Below, in pieces: positions 18,249 through 25,624 of a stretch of 34,411 nucleotides of DNA. Both the position numbers and the translations under genes were made by a program. The stretch's first letter is position 1. Each line of letters opens with the position of its first letter. This DNA comes from a bacterium (GTDB taxonomy: Archaea; Thermoplasmatota; Thermoplasmata; Lutacidiplasmatales; UBA184): the NCBI GenBank assembly GCA_027309555.1, contig DAIDCO010000018.1, positions 1 through 34,411 of the forward strand, read 5' to 3'. The notes under the pieces are model-generated. The model was not told the DNA's origin. It was given only the letters and a program-made list of their open reading frames with translations, and did no database searches.

Positions 18249-18324
18249 GCGTCCGGCTCCCCTCCGGAGCGGGGTCCCCTCCCGGCGAGGGGTCCTGAGA
18301 GGTGGTTCCTGCGCACCCATACGG

Positions 18325-18334
18325 ACTTATACGT
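18325..18334. promoter_or_regulatory. Shared divergent TATA-like box, mobB and RHH gene
   Basis: ACTTATACGT lies between the divergent mobB and RHH genes. On the plus strand, TTATAC is centred about 25 bases before ATG 18354, fitting a leaderless RHH message. On the minus strand, the same bases read GTATAAG and could serve mobB with a leader of about 55 bases to ATG 18248. TATACGTCTA (18328-18337) has imperfect dyad symmetry with four of five pairs matching, so it could also be an operator. Confidence 0.45.
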
Positions 18335-18353
18335 CTAGTACATTGTCGCAGTC

Positions 18354-18608
18354 ATGCGTCCCCGCCAGCGTCCCGAGCCCGCGCCCGCCGGTATGCAGCG
18401 AAAGAACATCACGATCACGCCGGAAGAGGCCCAGTTCCTCGAGCGGCATCCCGAGATCAACCAGAGCGCGCTGTTCCGGCAGATCGTCGAGAGCATGATG
18501 CTCGCCGAACGCACCCCGGGGGTCGGCTCCACCCAGCCGGTGCGCCTTGGCAAGGCGGTCTACCGCTCGGGCGCGATCATGTTCCAGAAGAACGAGCGAC
18601 GCGGCTGA
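18354..18608 (+). CDS. Ribbon-helix-helix DNA-binding protein
   Basis: An 84-aa protein. After a short Pro/Arg-rich N-terminal arm, residues 14-50 read as a ribbon-helix-helix fold: strand KNITITPEE, helix AQFLERHP, then INQSALFRQIVESMM. Such CopG/MetJ-like proteins bind DNA as dimers through the strand. The ATG at 18354 fits the TATA-like box 25 bases upstream; the ATG at 18393 directly before the strand is an alternative. Its gene is divergent from the mobB-fdhA block and shares the promoter region, so it may regulate that block and itself. A ligand is not visible, since there is no NikR-like metal-binding C-domain. Confidence 0.75.
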   Translation: MRPRQRPEPAPAGMQRKNITITPEEAQFLERHPEINQSALFRQIVESMMLAERTPGVGSTQPVRLGKAVYRSGAIMFQKNERRG

Positions 18609-18621
18609 GCGGTCGGTACCC

Positions 18622-19437
18622 CTACTCCGGTCCCTCCCGGGCCGGCGCATCCCCGTCTCGGAGCCGGCGGCCTACCCCACTCAGCGCGGGGTGACTCGCG
18701 TCCTGCGCGCGGGCGAAGAGGATTCCCTCGGCCCCGGCCGTCGATGCATAGGCGGCTCGAGCCGTCTCGGCGTCGAGCCCGTCGAGGGAATGGCGGGAGA
18801 GGATATGCCCGAAGGCCCAGTGACGTCGGAGGGCAAGCTGGGTGAAGTGCGGAGCGTAATGACCCCCCCCCACTCCGATCGCTACGCGGTCGCGGAGGTC
18901 CGGGTCGAGGCGGGGGATCGTCTCGGCGACCAGCTTCACGGCCACCGAGGGGGGCTCGGCTCTCGCGCCGTAGCCGATCTCCACGAAGAACGCCGGAACA
19001 CCGAGCTCGGGACCGTGGTGGGTCGCCTCGTAGGTGACCGAGAGCCCGGCGGGCTCCGCGCGCTCTGCCAGCGCTCGCAGGGCGGCGGCCATAGCGCGGG
19101 CATCGGTCGGGACGAGGGACCGCGGCCGCCCACCCACTTCGGCCCGCTCGCCCGGATTCCCGAGCGGGTGCACGGTGAGGCACTCGATGTTCTGCTCGCT
19201 CCGATGAATCGACGGGAACACGATCGTCGGCCGTTGCGCGGCAACGATCGAGGGGAGCCGAGCGTCCAGCCGCTCGTCGTGGATGTGCGGACCGGCGCGG
19301 CGCACGAGGAGGGTTCCGTCGGAAAGGGATCGGACGGCGGCCCCGTCGATGTGCTCGCCGGTCGCGGGAGGGGTACCCCATAGGGCGGCCACTCGCACTG
19401 CCACGGGGTCGGTCTCCGAGACCACCACGAGAAACAC
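18622..19437 (-). CDS. dtdA: D-aminoacyl-tRNA deacylase (DtdA, GEK1 type)
   Basis: Hydrolyses D-amino acids wrongly attached to tRNA; this is the archaeal and plant form. Motifs in order: FPSIHRSEQNIECLTVHPLGNPG, VTYEATHHGPELGVPAFFVEIG, GVGGGHYAPHFTQLA, and FGHILSRHSL, with the conserved His residues of the family. The track start at 19575 adds 46 residues with no family counterpart. I prefer GTG 19437, which begins directly at the first strand (VFLVVVSE), gives 271 aa as in other DtdA proteins, and has GGGAGGGAGAGGG seven bases upstream. It is convergent with the RHH gene, 13 bases apart. Confidence 0.93.
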   Translation of the reverse strand: MFLVVVSETDPVAVRVAALWGTPPATGEHIDGAAVRSLSDGTLLVRRAGPHIHDERLDARLPSIVAAQRPTIVFPSIHRSEQNIECLTVHPLGNPGERAEVGGRPRSLVPTDARAMAAALRALAERAEPAGLSVTYEATHHGPELGVPAFFVEIGYGARAEPPSVAVKLVAETIPRLDPDLRDRVAIGVGGGHYAPHFTQLALRRHWAFGHILSRHSLDGLDAETARAAYASTAGAEGILFARAQDASHPALSGVGRRLRDGDAPAREGPE

Positions 19438-19793
19438 TCGAGCACCCTCTCCCTCCCGAAGGCGGAAGCCTTGGGAACTGACGGGGGCCGAGAGCGCGCT
19501 TCCTGAATAGCCTAGGTCTTGGCTCGAGGCAGGGCGGTACGGTCCCTCCTTGGCGCGCGCGGAACCCAAGGGCATGGGACCATCCCACCGGGGGGATGGG
19601 CACCCGGCCTCCGATCCTCGCGACCTGCTCCTCGAAAGGCAGGGGTGTACGAGTCCCCGAAGCGCCGGATTGCAACGAATGCCGGCGGGCCCGTTCGATG
19701 CCGCCGTGGTGTCGGCTCACCGCATCTCCGAACCGGTTCGGCACGGCCTTTAGTTCATGATCCTGCCTCCATCGTTTGGGGAGCTCGGAATAG
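19438..19793. other. Intergenic region without a recognisable gene
   Basis: 356 bases between the divergent dtdA and DUF2249 genes. ORFs here have no domain-like sequence and no good start. The region holds the dtdA Shine-Dalgarno, a seven-pair hairpin CCATCCC-ACCGGG-GGGATGG (19580-19599), and a weak AT-rich CTTTAGTTCATG near 19747-19758 that could be the promoter of the DUF2249 gene with a leader of about 15-20 bases. Confidence 0.5.
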
Positions 19794-20117
19794 ATGGTCG
19801 AGACCGAGCGCAGTGGTGCTGCCGCCGGCGCCCAAGGGGAGCGAGGCGAACGCGGGGAGAGCGTGCTGGATGTTCGGAGTGTGAGCCCTCCCGAGCGCCA
19901 TTCTCGCATCTTCGGAACGTTTACCCATCTCGAACCCGGGGGGTCCTTCGTACTGGTGAACGACCACGACCCGAAGCCGCTCTTCTACCAATTCCAGGCA
20001 GAGTACACGGGCCGGTTCTCCTGGGAGTATCTAGAACAGGGACCGAAAACCTGGCGCGTGCGAATCGGAAAGCAGAAATCTAGCGTGGAGGCGACGCCCC
20101 TCCCCACGATTCCCTGA
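19794..20117 (+). CDS. DUF2249 domain protein
   Basis: A 107-aa soluble protein. Residues 25-95 carry the complete DUF2249 pattern: LDVRSVSPPERHSRIFGTF, FVLVNDHDPKPLFYQF, FSWEYLEQGPKTWRVRI. The NDHDPKPL motif and the WEYLEQGP segment are the family hallmarks. DUF2249 proteins are commonly found beside hemerythrins, NnrS and denitrification genes in bacteria and haloarchaea, and the same company is found here. The biochemical role is unknown; its His and Asp residues could bind a metal. The first 24 residues are a low-complexity Gly/Glu/Ala arm. It is followed 57 bases later, in the same direction, by the NnrS-like gene. Confidence 0.88.
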   Translation: MVETERSGAAAGAQGERGERGESVLDVRSVSPPERHSRIFGTFTHLEPGGSFVLVNDHDPKPLFYQFQAEYTGRFSWEYLEQGPKTWRVRIGKQKSSVEATPLPTIP

Positions 20118-20174
20118 CATCCAGGTAGGGCACCGTCGGTAAGATCTTCCGTCGGGCCGTGCGTAGGATTCCCC

Positions 20175-21290
20175 GTGGTAACGCGGTCTCGGGTCCGATT
20201 CCTCGGGATCGGCCTGTCCTTCGTCGCGTTGGGGCTGGGCCTATGGGCGGCGCTGTGGTTGGTCGGCTGGCCGATCCCGCTCCTCAATGCTTCGCTACCG
20301 GACGCCCACGGCGTTCTCATGGTGAACGGAGTCCTGGCAAGCCTCATCGGTATCGAGCGCGCGGTGGCGCTTAGCCGTCGAGCATTCTATCTCGCTCCTG
20401 TGCTCACCGCCGTCGGGGCGATTTCGCTCGCGCTGAGCGGGGACGCCGCCCTCGCCTTTGCCCTCGTCAGCGGCGGTGCGGCGATTCTCCTTCTGATGTT
20501 CCTGGTGATCCTCCGTCGCCAGCCGGCGCTCTACACCGCGGTCCAAGTCCTAGGAGCCGCCTGCCTCGTCGGAGGCAACGTCCTCGGTTGGAGCGGGCTC
20601 GACATTCCCTTCCTGATCCCGTGGTGGGGTTCCTTTCTGGTCCTCCTGCTTGCCGCCGAGAGACTGGAGCTAAGCCGGGTGCTCCGCCTGGACCTGCTCG
20701 ACAAACTCACCTTCGCCGTCTCGGCGTCGCTCAGTCTGATCGGCTGCGTCCTATCGACCGTCTGGTTCGCATCGGGATTCTTGGTGGCGGCCTCCGGGTG
20801 GGTCCTCCTTGCGGTCTGGCTCTTGTTCCACGACATCGCGTACCGGAACCTGTCACGGCCCGGCCTTCCCCGATTCACGGCGTTCTGTTTGCTGAGTGGC
20901 TATGCGTGGCTCCTTCTGGGGGGAGCAATCGTGTACCTCGAGGGCGGCAACCTCCTCGGATGGGAGTACGACGCGGGCCTCCACGCCCTCTTCCTGGGCT
21001 TCGTCCTCTCCCTCGTATTCGCCCATGCTCTGATCATTCTGCCCGCCGTTCTGGGAAAGAAGCTCCCGTTCCATCGCGTCCTGTACGTTCCGGTCTCGCT
21101 CCTGTACCTCTCGCTGTCCGTTCGCATCTATGCCGACTTCGGGGTCCTTCCGGTCCTGCGCGAGTGGGCCGGCCTGTTCAACGTGGTGGCAATCGTCCTC
21201 TTCGGTGCGCTCCTACCCGCGATCTCCCTCTACGATCGCTCTTGGTTCCGGCGGGCCTACGGCACGGATGCATCGACGTTCTACCCCTGA
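20175..21290 (+). CDS. NnrS-like polytopic membrane protein
   Basis: A 371-aa protein with about eleven hydrophobic helices, starting at GTG 20175. Several His residues sit in or beside helices: DAHGVLMVNGVLAS, LLFHDIAYRN, GLHALFLGFVLSLVFAHALI and GKKLPFHRVLY. The His-x3-Met-x2-Gly pattern near the N-terminus and the His-rich segment followed by a GKxxPFHR loop recall NnrS, a haem- and copper-containing membrane protein that protects cells from nitric oxide stress. Similarity is by eye only, so this is a family-level suggestion. The DUF2249 gene upstream and the hemerythrin gene further on support an NO or redox context. Codon use is slightly less GC-extreme than in the flanking housekeeping genes. 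Confidence 0.6.
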   Translation: MVTRSRVRFLGIGLSFVALGLGLWAALWLVGWPIPLLNASLPDAHGVLMVNGVLASLIGIERAVALSRRAFYLAPVLTAVGAISLALSGDAALAFALVSGGAAILLLMFLVILRRQPALYTAVQVLGAACLVGGNVLGWSGLDIPFLIPWWGSFLVLLLAAERLELSRVLRLDLLDKLTFAVSASLSLIGCVLSTVWFASGFLVAASGWVLLAVWLLFHDIAYRNLSRPGLPRFTAFCLLSGYAWLLLGGAIVYLEGGNLLGWEYDAGLHALFLGFVLSLVFAHALIILPAVLGKKLPFHRVLYVPVSLLYLSLSVRIYADFGVLPVLREWAGLFNVVAIVLFGALLPAISLYDRSWFRRAYGTDASTFYP

Positions 21291-21359
21291 GGCGTTGTTG
21301 CGGGGACGCCACCCCCGTCCGTCGTCCCGTCCGCGCACCCGGGCCGTCGATCGTGCTCC

Positions 21360-22058
21360 TCACGCGTAGCCGAACTCGCGCTTGGCCGTCGGACTCATCC
21401 GCTCGGGTCCCCAAGGAGGGTCCCATACAACGGAGACGTCTACCTCGCGAATGCCCGAAATCGATTCGGCGACGGCCTTGACCTCGTCCTGGAGCATGCC
21501 AGCGACCGGGCAGCCGGGACTGGTCATAGTCATCCGGATGTGCACTTTGCCTTCTTCCCCCCACTCGATACCGTAGATCAGGCCCAGGTCCAGGATGTTG
21601 ACGGGGATTTCCGGGTCATAGACCCGACGGAGGGCGAACCGAAGCTGGCGTTCTCGTTCGCCCTCGGTGCGGTCGGCCTCCGCGGAGTCCGCCGGCAGGG
21701 GAGCCGGTGGCGAGCCTCCGGCCGCTTGGTTCGAGGAAGAGGGGGCCGCGAGCGGGGTACTGAAGCGGGGGCCCGAGATCGAAAAGCCGCCCCCGGGAGA
21801 ACCCTCGTGAAAATCGACGGTCGCGCCATCGAGATAGAGCTGGCTGGCCGCGTCCACGACCAACCGTGCCGGGCCAAGATCGAGGATTTCATCTCCGGAC
21901 CGCGGCGTCGATAGGTACATTTGCGCCGTCGGATGCACCCCCGGGAGAACCCCCAGCCGCACGATCGTGGGGGATTGATTCCGGGCGATGGCCGCCCCCA
22001 TCGCCTCCCGGGCTGCTGGCGTGACCTCCAAACGGAAAGCGACCCCTTGGTTGGCCAC
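21360..22058 (-). CDS. Cys-less IscA-like domain fused to DUF59/SufT domain
   Basis: A 232-aa two-domain protein. Residues 8-100 follow the A-type Fe-S carrier fold (LEVTPAAREAMGAAI, then LVVDAASQLYLDGATVDF and GGGFSISGPRF), but the three cysteines that bind iron-sulfur in IscA are absent (GVLPGVHP, GGGFSISG). A Pro/Ala/Ser linker follows. Residues 136-232 are a DUF59 (MIP18/PaaD/SufT) domain with RVYDPEIPVNILDLGLIYG and MTSPGCPVAGML, including its conserved Cys. I use GTG 22058 as start; the track ORF to 22403 runs antisense through the ferredoxin. The protein likely acts in Fe-S cluster assembly or repair, with the IscA part as a binding or scaffold module. Confidence 0.82.
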   Translation of the reverse strand: MANQGVAFRLEVTPAAREAMGAAIARNQSPTIVRLGVLPGVHPTAQMYLSTPRSGDEILDLGPARLVVDAASQLYLDGATVDFHEGSPGGGFSISGPRFSTPLAAPSSSNQAAGGSPPAPLPADSAEADRTEGERERQLRFALRRVYDPEIPVNILDLGLIYGIEWGEEGKVHIRMTMTSPGCPVAGMLQDEVKAVAESISGIREVDVSVVWDPPWGPERMSPTAKREFGYA

Positions 22059-22232
22059 GGTTCCTCGTGGACACGGATAGCCGGGACTTGAATTACAAGC
22101 CCTCGCCGAATCGTTTCGGCGCTCCAGTGAAAACGGTCGGATGCCCTCGGTTTCCCAGCGTACCTGCGCGACTACCACGATCTCGGCCGCTGCCACTTCA
22201 GCTGCCGGCCCGGGTCGTGAAGGAGAGGCCCA

Positions 22233-22507
22233 GTGGACGTCAAGGCCCAGATCGAGAAGTGCAAGGGTTGCCGCCATTGCTTCGATGTCTGTCCCGTGAA
22301 CGTGTTCGTCATGCACCCCCGCACCGAGGTTCCCGACGTCGTGGGCGACACCGAGGTCGCTGCGAATTTCCGATTCCGCACGGAGAAGTCCGTGGTCGGG
22401 CACGGCCCCGATTGCATTCTATGTAACGCCTGCCGGACGGAATGTGAGGGTCGTGCATCACGATATGGGGCGACGAGGGGAAAACCTACCAGTCGACGTA
22501 CAAGTGA
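22233..22507 (+). pseudogene. Two-cluster ferredoxin with a frameshift near its 3' end
   Basis: Starts at GTG 22233 behind GGAGAGG. The first cluster motif is CKGCRHCFDVCP and the second CILCNACRTECEG, so all eight cysteines of a 2[4Fe-4S] ferredoxin are present, separated by about 40 residues. After GAG GGT CG the annotated frame turns into unlikely sequence and stays open for over 200 codons. If one base is restored at about 22453, the frame reads CITIWGDEGKTYQSTYK and stops at TGA 22505-22507, a natural ferredoxin C-terminus (about 91 aa). The gene is therefore either a recent frameshift or a sequencing or assembly error; the cluster-binding part would survive either way. Its neighbours suggest it feeds electrons to redox enzymes of the island. 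Confidence 0.75.
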
Positions 22508-22896
22508 GGGGACGGGTTCCTCTGGAACGGAGGACCCGGCTCACATCGACGCGAGCGCGGTCGTCTCCGGAGCGGGGCCGCACACCGCGTGGAGAGAACG
22601 CTCCCGGGTCGGTCCGTCGGACCGGTTCGCCCGTCTCGAGACACGTTCGCCGCGCTTCGCCCGCCTGGGGCTCGGAACAGCAGGGGCGGAACCGGCGCCG
22701 ACCCGCCGAAGAGCAATAGGGCACGTGAATCGATCGGGCCAACCCGGAGAAACCTGGTGGGCTGGCTCCGGCCGGAGAGGGCAGGGGTCGCACGTTCGAA
22801 CTACACCTGCGAGCTCCGACGCCATCGTTCCCCGACAGCGGCCGGAAGATCCCGGGGGTTCTGCGATCTATTCCCCCAAACCGGGGTCTCGTCGGC
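22508..22896. other. Intergenic region without a recognisable gene
   Basis: 389 bases between the convergent ferredoxin and membrane-protein genes. ORFs exist on both strands, including the out-of-frame run-on of the ferredoxin, but none has domain-like sequence, a Shine-Dalgarno or a promoter. A TTCGAAC near 22797 recalls a tRNA T-loop, but no stems pair around it. I see no terminator with a T-run. Confidence 0.5.
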
Positions 22897-23412
22897 TCAC
22901 CGCCCGACGCCCTGGTTTGGTCGCAAACTCTTCCCGCGCGAGAGCCCAGGAGAGACGACGAACGGCGCCACCGTCACCAGCACCCCGATTCCGAAGAGCA
23001 GGAATGAGAACGCCACCAGCCCCAAAAAGAGGTCCGGCGCGACGGTTCCGGGCGCAAGCAGGGCGGTAGTGAGGAATCCGATGAGGCCGACATTCGCGAG
23101 CAGGAAATGAAGCCGTGGGAGATACCGGGGTCGCAGCCAGACCCCCAAGTGGTTTGGGACGATGATGACGCTCACGCCGCTGATCATCATCCCCACCCAG
23201 CCAAAGAGGCCGATCAGGTCCCGGTCGTCGTACACGCGACTTGGGACCGAGGCCGCCCCCCCGAGCGACGACACTATACTCGTGACGATCACCATTATGC
23301 CGACGACGAGCAGGTAGCCCGTGCCGGACGCGATGAGCGTGAGGCCATCCCATGACGGAACCGCGCGCCGTGCGGGGGCGTTCCCGGCGGCCGGGAGCAC
23401 GACCGGATTCAA
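22897..23412 (-). CDS. Four-helix membrane protein of unknown function
   Basis: A 171-aa protein with four hydrophobic helices: LIASGTGYLLVVGIMVIVTSIV, LIGLFGWVGMMISGVSVIIV, a third starting at RLHFLLANVGLIGFL, and LFLGLVAFSFLLFGIGVLV. His residues occur at PNHLG and RLHF on the helix 2-3 boundary. The pattern helix-GW-helix-PxHLG resembles single bundles of haem-copper or NnrS-type proteins, but it is too short to be one. TTG 23412 overlaps the hemerythrin stop as TTGA, so the two are translated together; GTG 23400 is an alternative start. Function unknown; a membrane partner of the hemerythrin-like protein is possible. Confidence 0.65.
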   Translation of the reverse strand: MNPVVLPAAGNAPARRAVPSWDGLTLIASGTGYLLVVGIMVIVTSIVSSLGGAASVPSRVYDDRDLIGLFGWVGMMISGVSVIIVPNHLGVWLRPRYLPRLHFLLANVGLIGFLTTALLAPGTVAPDLFLGLVAFSFLLFGIGVLVTVAPFVVSPGLSRGKSLRPNQGVGR

Positions 23413-24290
23413 GGACTATCCGCGGCGATGGGGTCGCAGCAGCTACAGGGTTCCGGTTCCTCCGCCGCGGTCGGGGCCGGCTTGGCAGCCCCTCCGTCCT
23501 TCCGCGCCCCCACCGCGACCTCCCCGTTAGCGGCGCTCTTATCGCGATGATCCGGACACCAGAAATCGGCTCGCAGGCGGATGGTCCCGTCCTCGCCGAG
23601 GACCGCCGGTACCGAGACCACCTGCCAACCCGCAGGCACTTCGATTCCCAACCGGCCGTCGTTCGAGGGCACCACGTGCGACTCGGCGACCGCCGGGCAG
23701 TTCTCTCGACGGCACCGCACGGTCAAGGCGTGGCCGGGGGTGCCGGGAGCGCGCGCGAGGTACCGCTCGATATGTCCCTCCAAATCCGTGACCTCGGAGG
23801 CGGTTTGGCGGAAGGCGGTGCTCACGCGAGCCGCTGCCTCGTCCGGGAGAGCCGCTCTGAGGCAAGAAAGAGGGTAATCCTTCTCGAACGCCATGCTCTC
23901 GTGGTCCTTCTGCGTGAGCTCGGCGAGCGCTTGGGAGAGCCGGGATCGTGAGCCGCGGGGGTCGGATACGAAGTCCTTCAAGGCGGCCCGAGCGCGGTCA
24001 GTCTGGTCGCGCTCGACCCGGTGATCGTCGGTGATCGCGTCGAGATGCGGAAAACAACCGGCCATGGCCACGGAGCGCGCCTCGGGCTGGAGGTCGCGGT
24101 CGACCCGCCCGGCGTGGACCCTCCGATATTGCTCGAGGAGGCGAAGCCCCTCGGCGATCTCCCCGGGCGGTGGGTTTCTGCCTTCCTTCAGCTCGATGGC
24201 CGTCGCTGCAAGACGCTCGATCAGTCGCTCCGCGACATCGTTCTCGTGCTCGAGTTCGTCGAGTGGGTCCTGGGATTCGATCGTCATCAT
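23409..24290 (-). CDS. Hemerythrin-like protein with Cys/His-rich C-terminal domain
   Basis: A 293-aa protein starting at ATG 24290, behind GGAGGGC and a TTAA box about 50 bases upstream. Residues 1-170 look like a hemerythrin four-helix bundle: LEHENDVAERL, EQYRRVHAGRVDRD, AITDDHRVERDQTD and LTQKDHESMAFEKDYPL supply His and acidic residues typical of a di-iron site, though the second helix is divergent. From about residue 185 a second domain carries VRCRRENCPAV and ADFWCPDHRD, a C-x4-C plus C-x2-H set that could bind zinc. The protein ends with a tail containing CSCCDP. Hemerythrins bind O2 or NO or support Fe-S repair; the island context fits NO or oxygen sensing or scavenging. Confidence 0.72.
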   Translation of the reverse strand: MMTIESQDPLDELEHENDVAERLIERLAATAIELKEGRNPPPGEIAEGLRLLEQYRRVHAGRVDRDLQPEARSVAMAGCFPHLDAITDDHRVERDQTDRARAALKDFVSDPRGSRSRLSQALAELTQKDHESMAFEKDYPLSCLRAALPDEAAARVSTAFRQTASEVTDLEGHIERYLARAPGTPGHALTVRCRRENCPAVAESHVVPSNDGRLGIEVPAGWQVVSVPAVLGEDGTIRLRADFWCPDHRDKSAANGEVAVGARKDGGAAKPAPTAAEEPEPCSCCDPIAADSP

Positions 24291-24537
24291 CGCCTTGCCC
24301 TCCGGGGTGTCCCCAGGGTGGTAGGGAAGTCTGGGCCGTTAAGGGACGGACCTAGTGGGTTCGGCGGTGGGCGGACGGGTATGTTGGGTCCGCCCCTCGT
24401 CCTCGGGCCGAACGCGAAACGGATATGCCGTCCTCGGCCGCTACCGGGACGTGTCCCCGCGTGCGTCGCGAGCTACGTCGGGCCGCACGAGCACGCCCGG
24501 TCGTCGTGCGCGGGACGTTCGGAGCGACGGAGGGCCG

Positions 24538-25173
24538 GTGAGCGTCTGTCGACTCCGTGTTCCGTTGCCGGACTCCGCTTGGATAGCTCGCTTCTCCCGG
24601 GAGCATCCGGGGGTGACCATCGAGATGCTCAGCCGCCTTGACCTTGGAACGCGTAGGAGCCTCAGCGAAGTGCGCCTCTGCGTTCCCCAACCCGGCGATT
24701 GGGTCGGCGAGCTGCGGGCAGTCGACCAAGTGGAGAAGGTCGAGCTTCTCACTTCGGGACCCTCGGGGCTCCGACTGCGAGTGATCCACCGAACCTCGCC
24801 GTTCGTGCCGATCTTCCGGGCGCTTCTCCTCATGCGACGCCTTCCCTTCACGATCCGGGACGGCGAGGCATCGTGGACGGTCATCGCTTCGGAGGACAAA
24901 GTCCACAAGCTCCTCGACCGGCTGAGAGAGAAAGTTCCCGGTGTGGTCCTCGAGTCGGTCCGGCACTCCGACGATCCGACCGGTGCGGAGATCCTCACTC
25001 GCCGTCAGGCCGAACTTTTCCAACGGGCGCGGGCGGCGGGATACTTTGAGGTTCCCCGGAAGATCACACTTACCCGTCTCGCCGACCGCGAGCGGATGGC
25101 GGTATCCAGCCTTTCCGAAGCTCTGGCCATCGTGGAGAAGAAGCTGCTTGAAGGCTGGCCGTCGGGGGGTTAG
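24538..25173 (+). CDS. HTH-10 (Bat-type) transcriptional regulator
   Basis: A 211-aa protein. The C-terminal 60 residues form the HTH-10 domain of bacterio-opsin-activator-like regulators: ILTRRQAELFQRARAAGYFEVPRK followed by ITLTRLADRERMAVSSLSEALAIVEKKLLEG. The first 150 residues look like the ligand-binding domain often found with it (PDSAWIARFSREHP, then mixed strands and helices). The track start at 24355 adds 61 residues of Arg/Ser-rich sequence without structure; I choose GTG 24538, which has GGAGGG just upstream. It is divergent from the hemerythrin gene, so it may control the island, but no operator is evident. Confidence 0.8.
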   Translation: MSVCRLRVPLPDSAWIARFSREHPGVTIEMLSRLDLGTRRSLSEVRLCVPQPGDWVGELRAVDQVEKVELLTSGPSGLRLRVIHRTSPFVPIFRALLLMRRLPFTIRDGEASWTVIASEDKVHKLLDRLREKVPGVVLESVRHSDDPTGAEILTRRQAELFQRARAAGYFEVPRKITLTRLADRERMAVSSLSEALAIVEKKLLEGWPSGG

Positions 25174-25624
25174 GCCGGCCCTATCGGGTCGCACGGACGA
25201 CCGCGGACCGCCGAATCGTTCGAGCGCCTCGGGCAGCGACCACGCGCATGAGTCTTGATCGGTCGATACCCCCCACTCCGGGTGGGCGAGCCGGCTCCGA
25301 ATGACCGTTACGCACGAGAGCGCGGTCGAGCCGGTCACCCCACGCTTCTCCTCGCCCGGTACACAGTCACCGAGGACACGGTTCGCCTACCTCCCGCCGA
25401 ATTTCGGGACCGCGGCCGGAGTCGGGCCCGTCCGGAAACAGCAATCGAACACTCTCCGAGGATAGTTGGTCGCGGTGGTCGGCGAGCCGCGAGCGACGTT
25501 CCCGCGCTACCGGCGGACCTCGGGGTCCTGGTGCCGTTCGCGCTTCTCCGCAACTCGGAGGCCTTCGGTCGGGGGGAGAACGCAGGATGTCGGGATCGAG
25601 GAGGCTATGACCCTAAAGATGAGG
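25174..25624. other. Intergenic region without a recognisable gene
   Basis: 451 bases between the HTH-10 gene and the tRNA-Glu gene. The ORFs here are Arg/Pro/Ser-rich shadows typical of GC-rich DNA; none has a domain, a Shine-Dalgarno or a TATA box at proper spacing. A short ORF starting at ATG 25606 would run antisense through the tRNA and is not credible. Confidence 0.5.

Noticed and set aside
19580-19599. Hairpin CCATCCC/GGGATGG as a terminator or riboswitch
   Set aside because: No T-run follows and there is no further conserved structure, so it is noted only as part of the intergenic region.
22444-22719. 91-aa plus ORF starting in the ferredoxin 3' end
   Set aside because: It is a different frame from both the ferredoxin and its corrected continuation and has an implausible composition.
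22785-22815. TTCGAAC that looks like a tRNA T-loop
   Set aside because: The flanking bases do not form a T-stem (position 61 is T) and no acceptor or anticodon arm is found.
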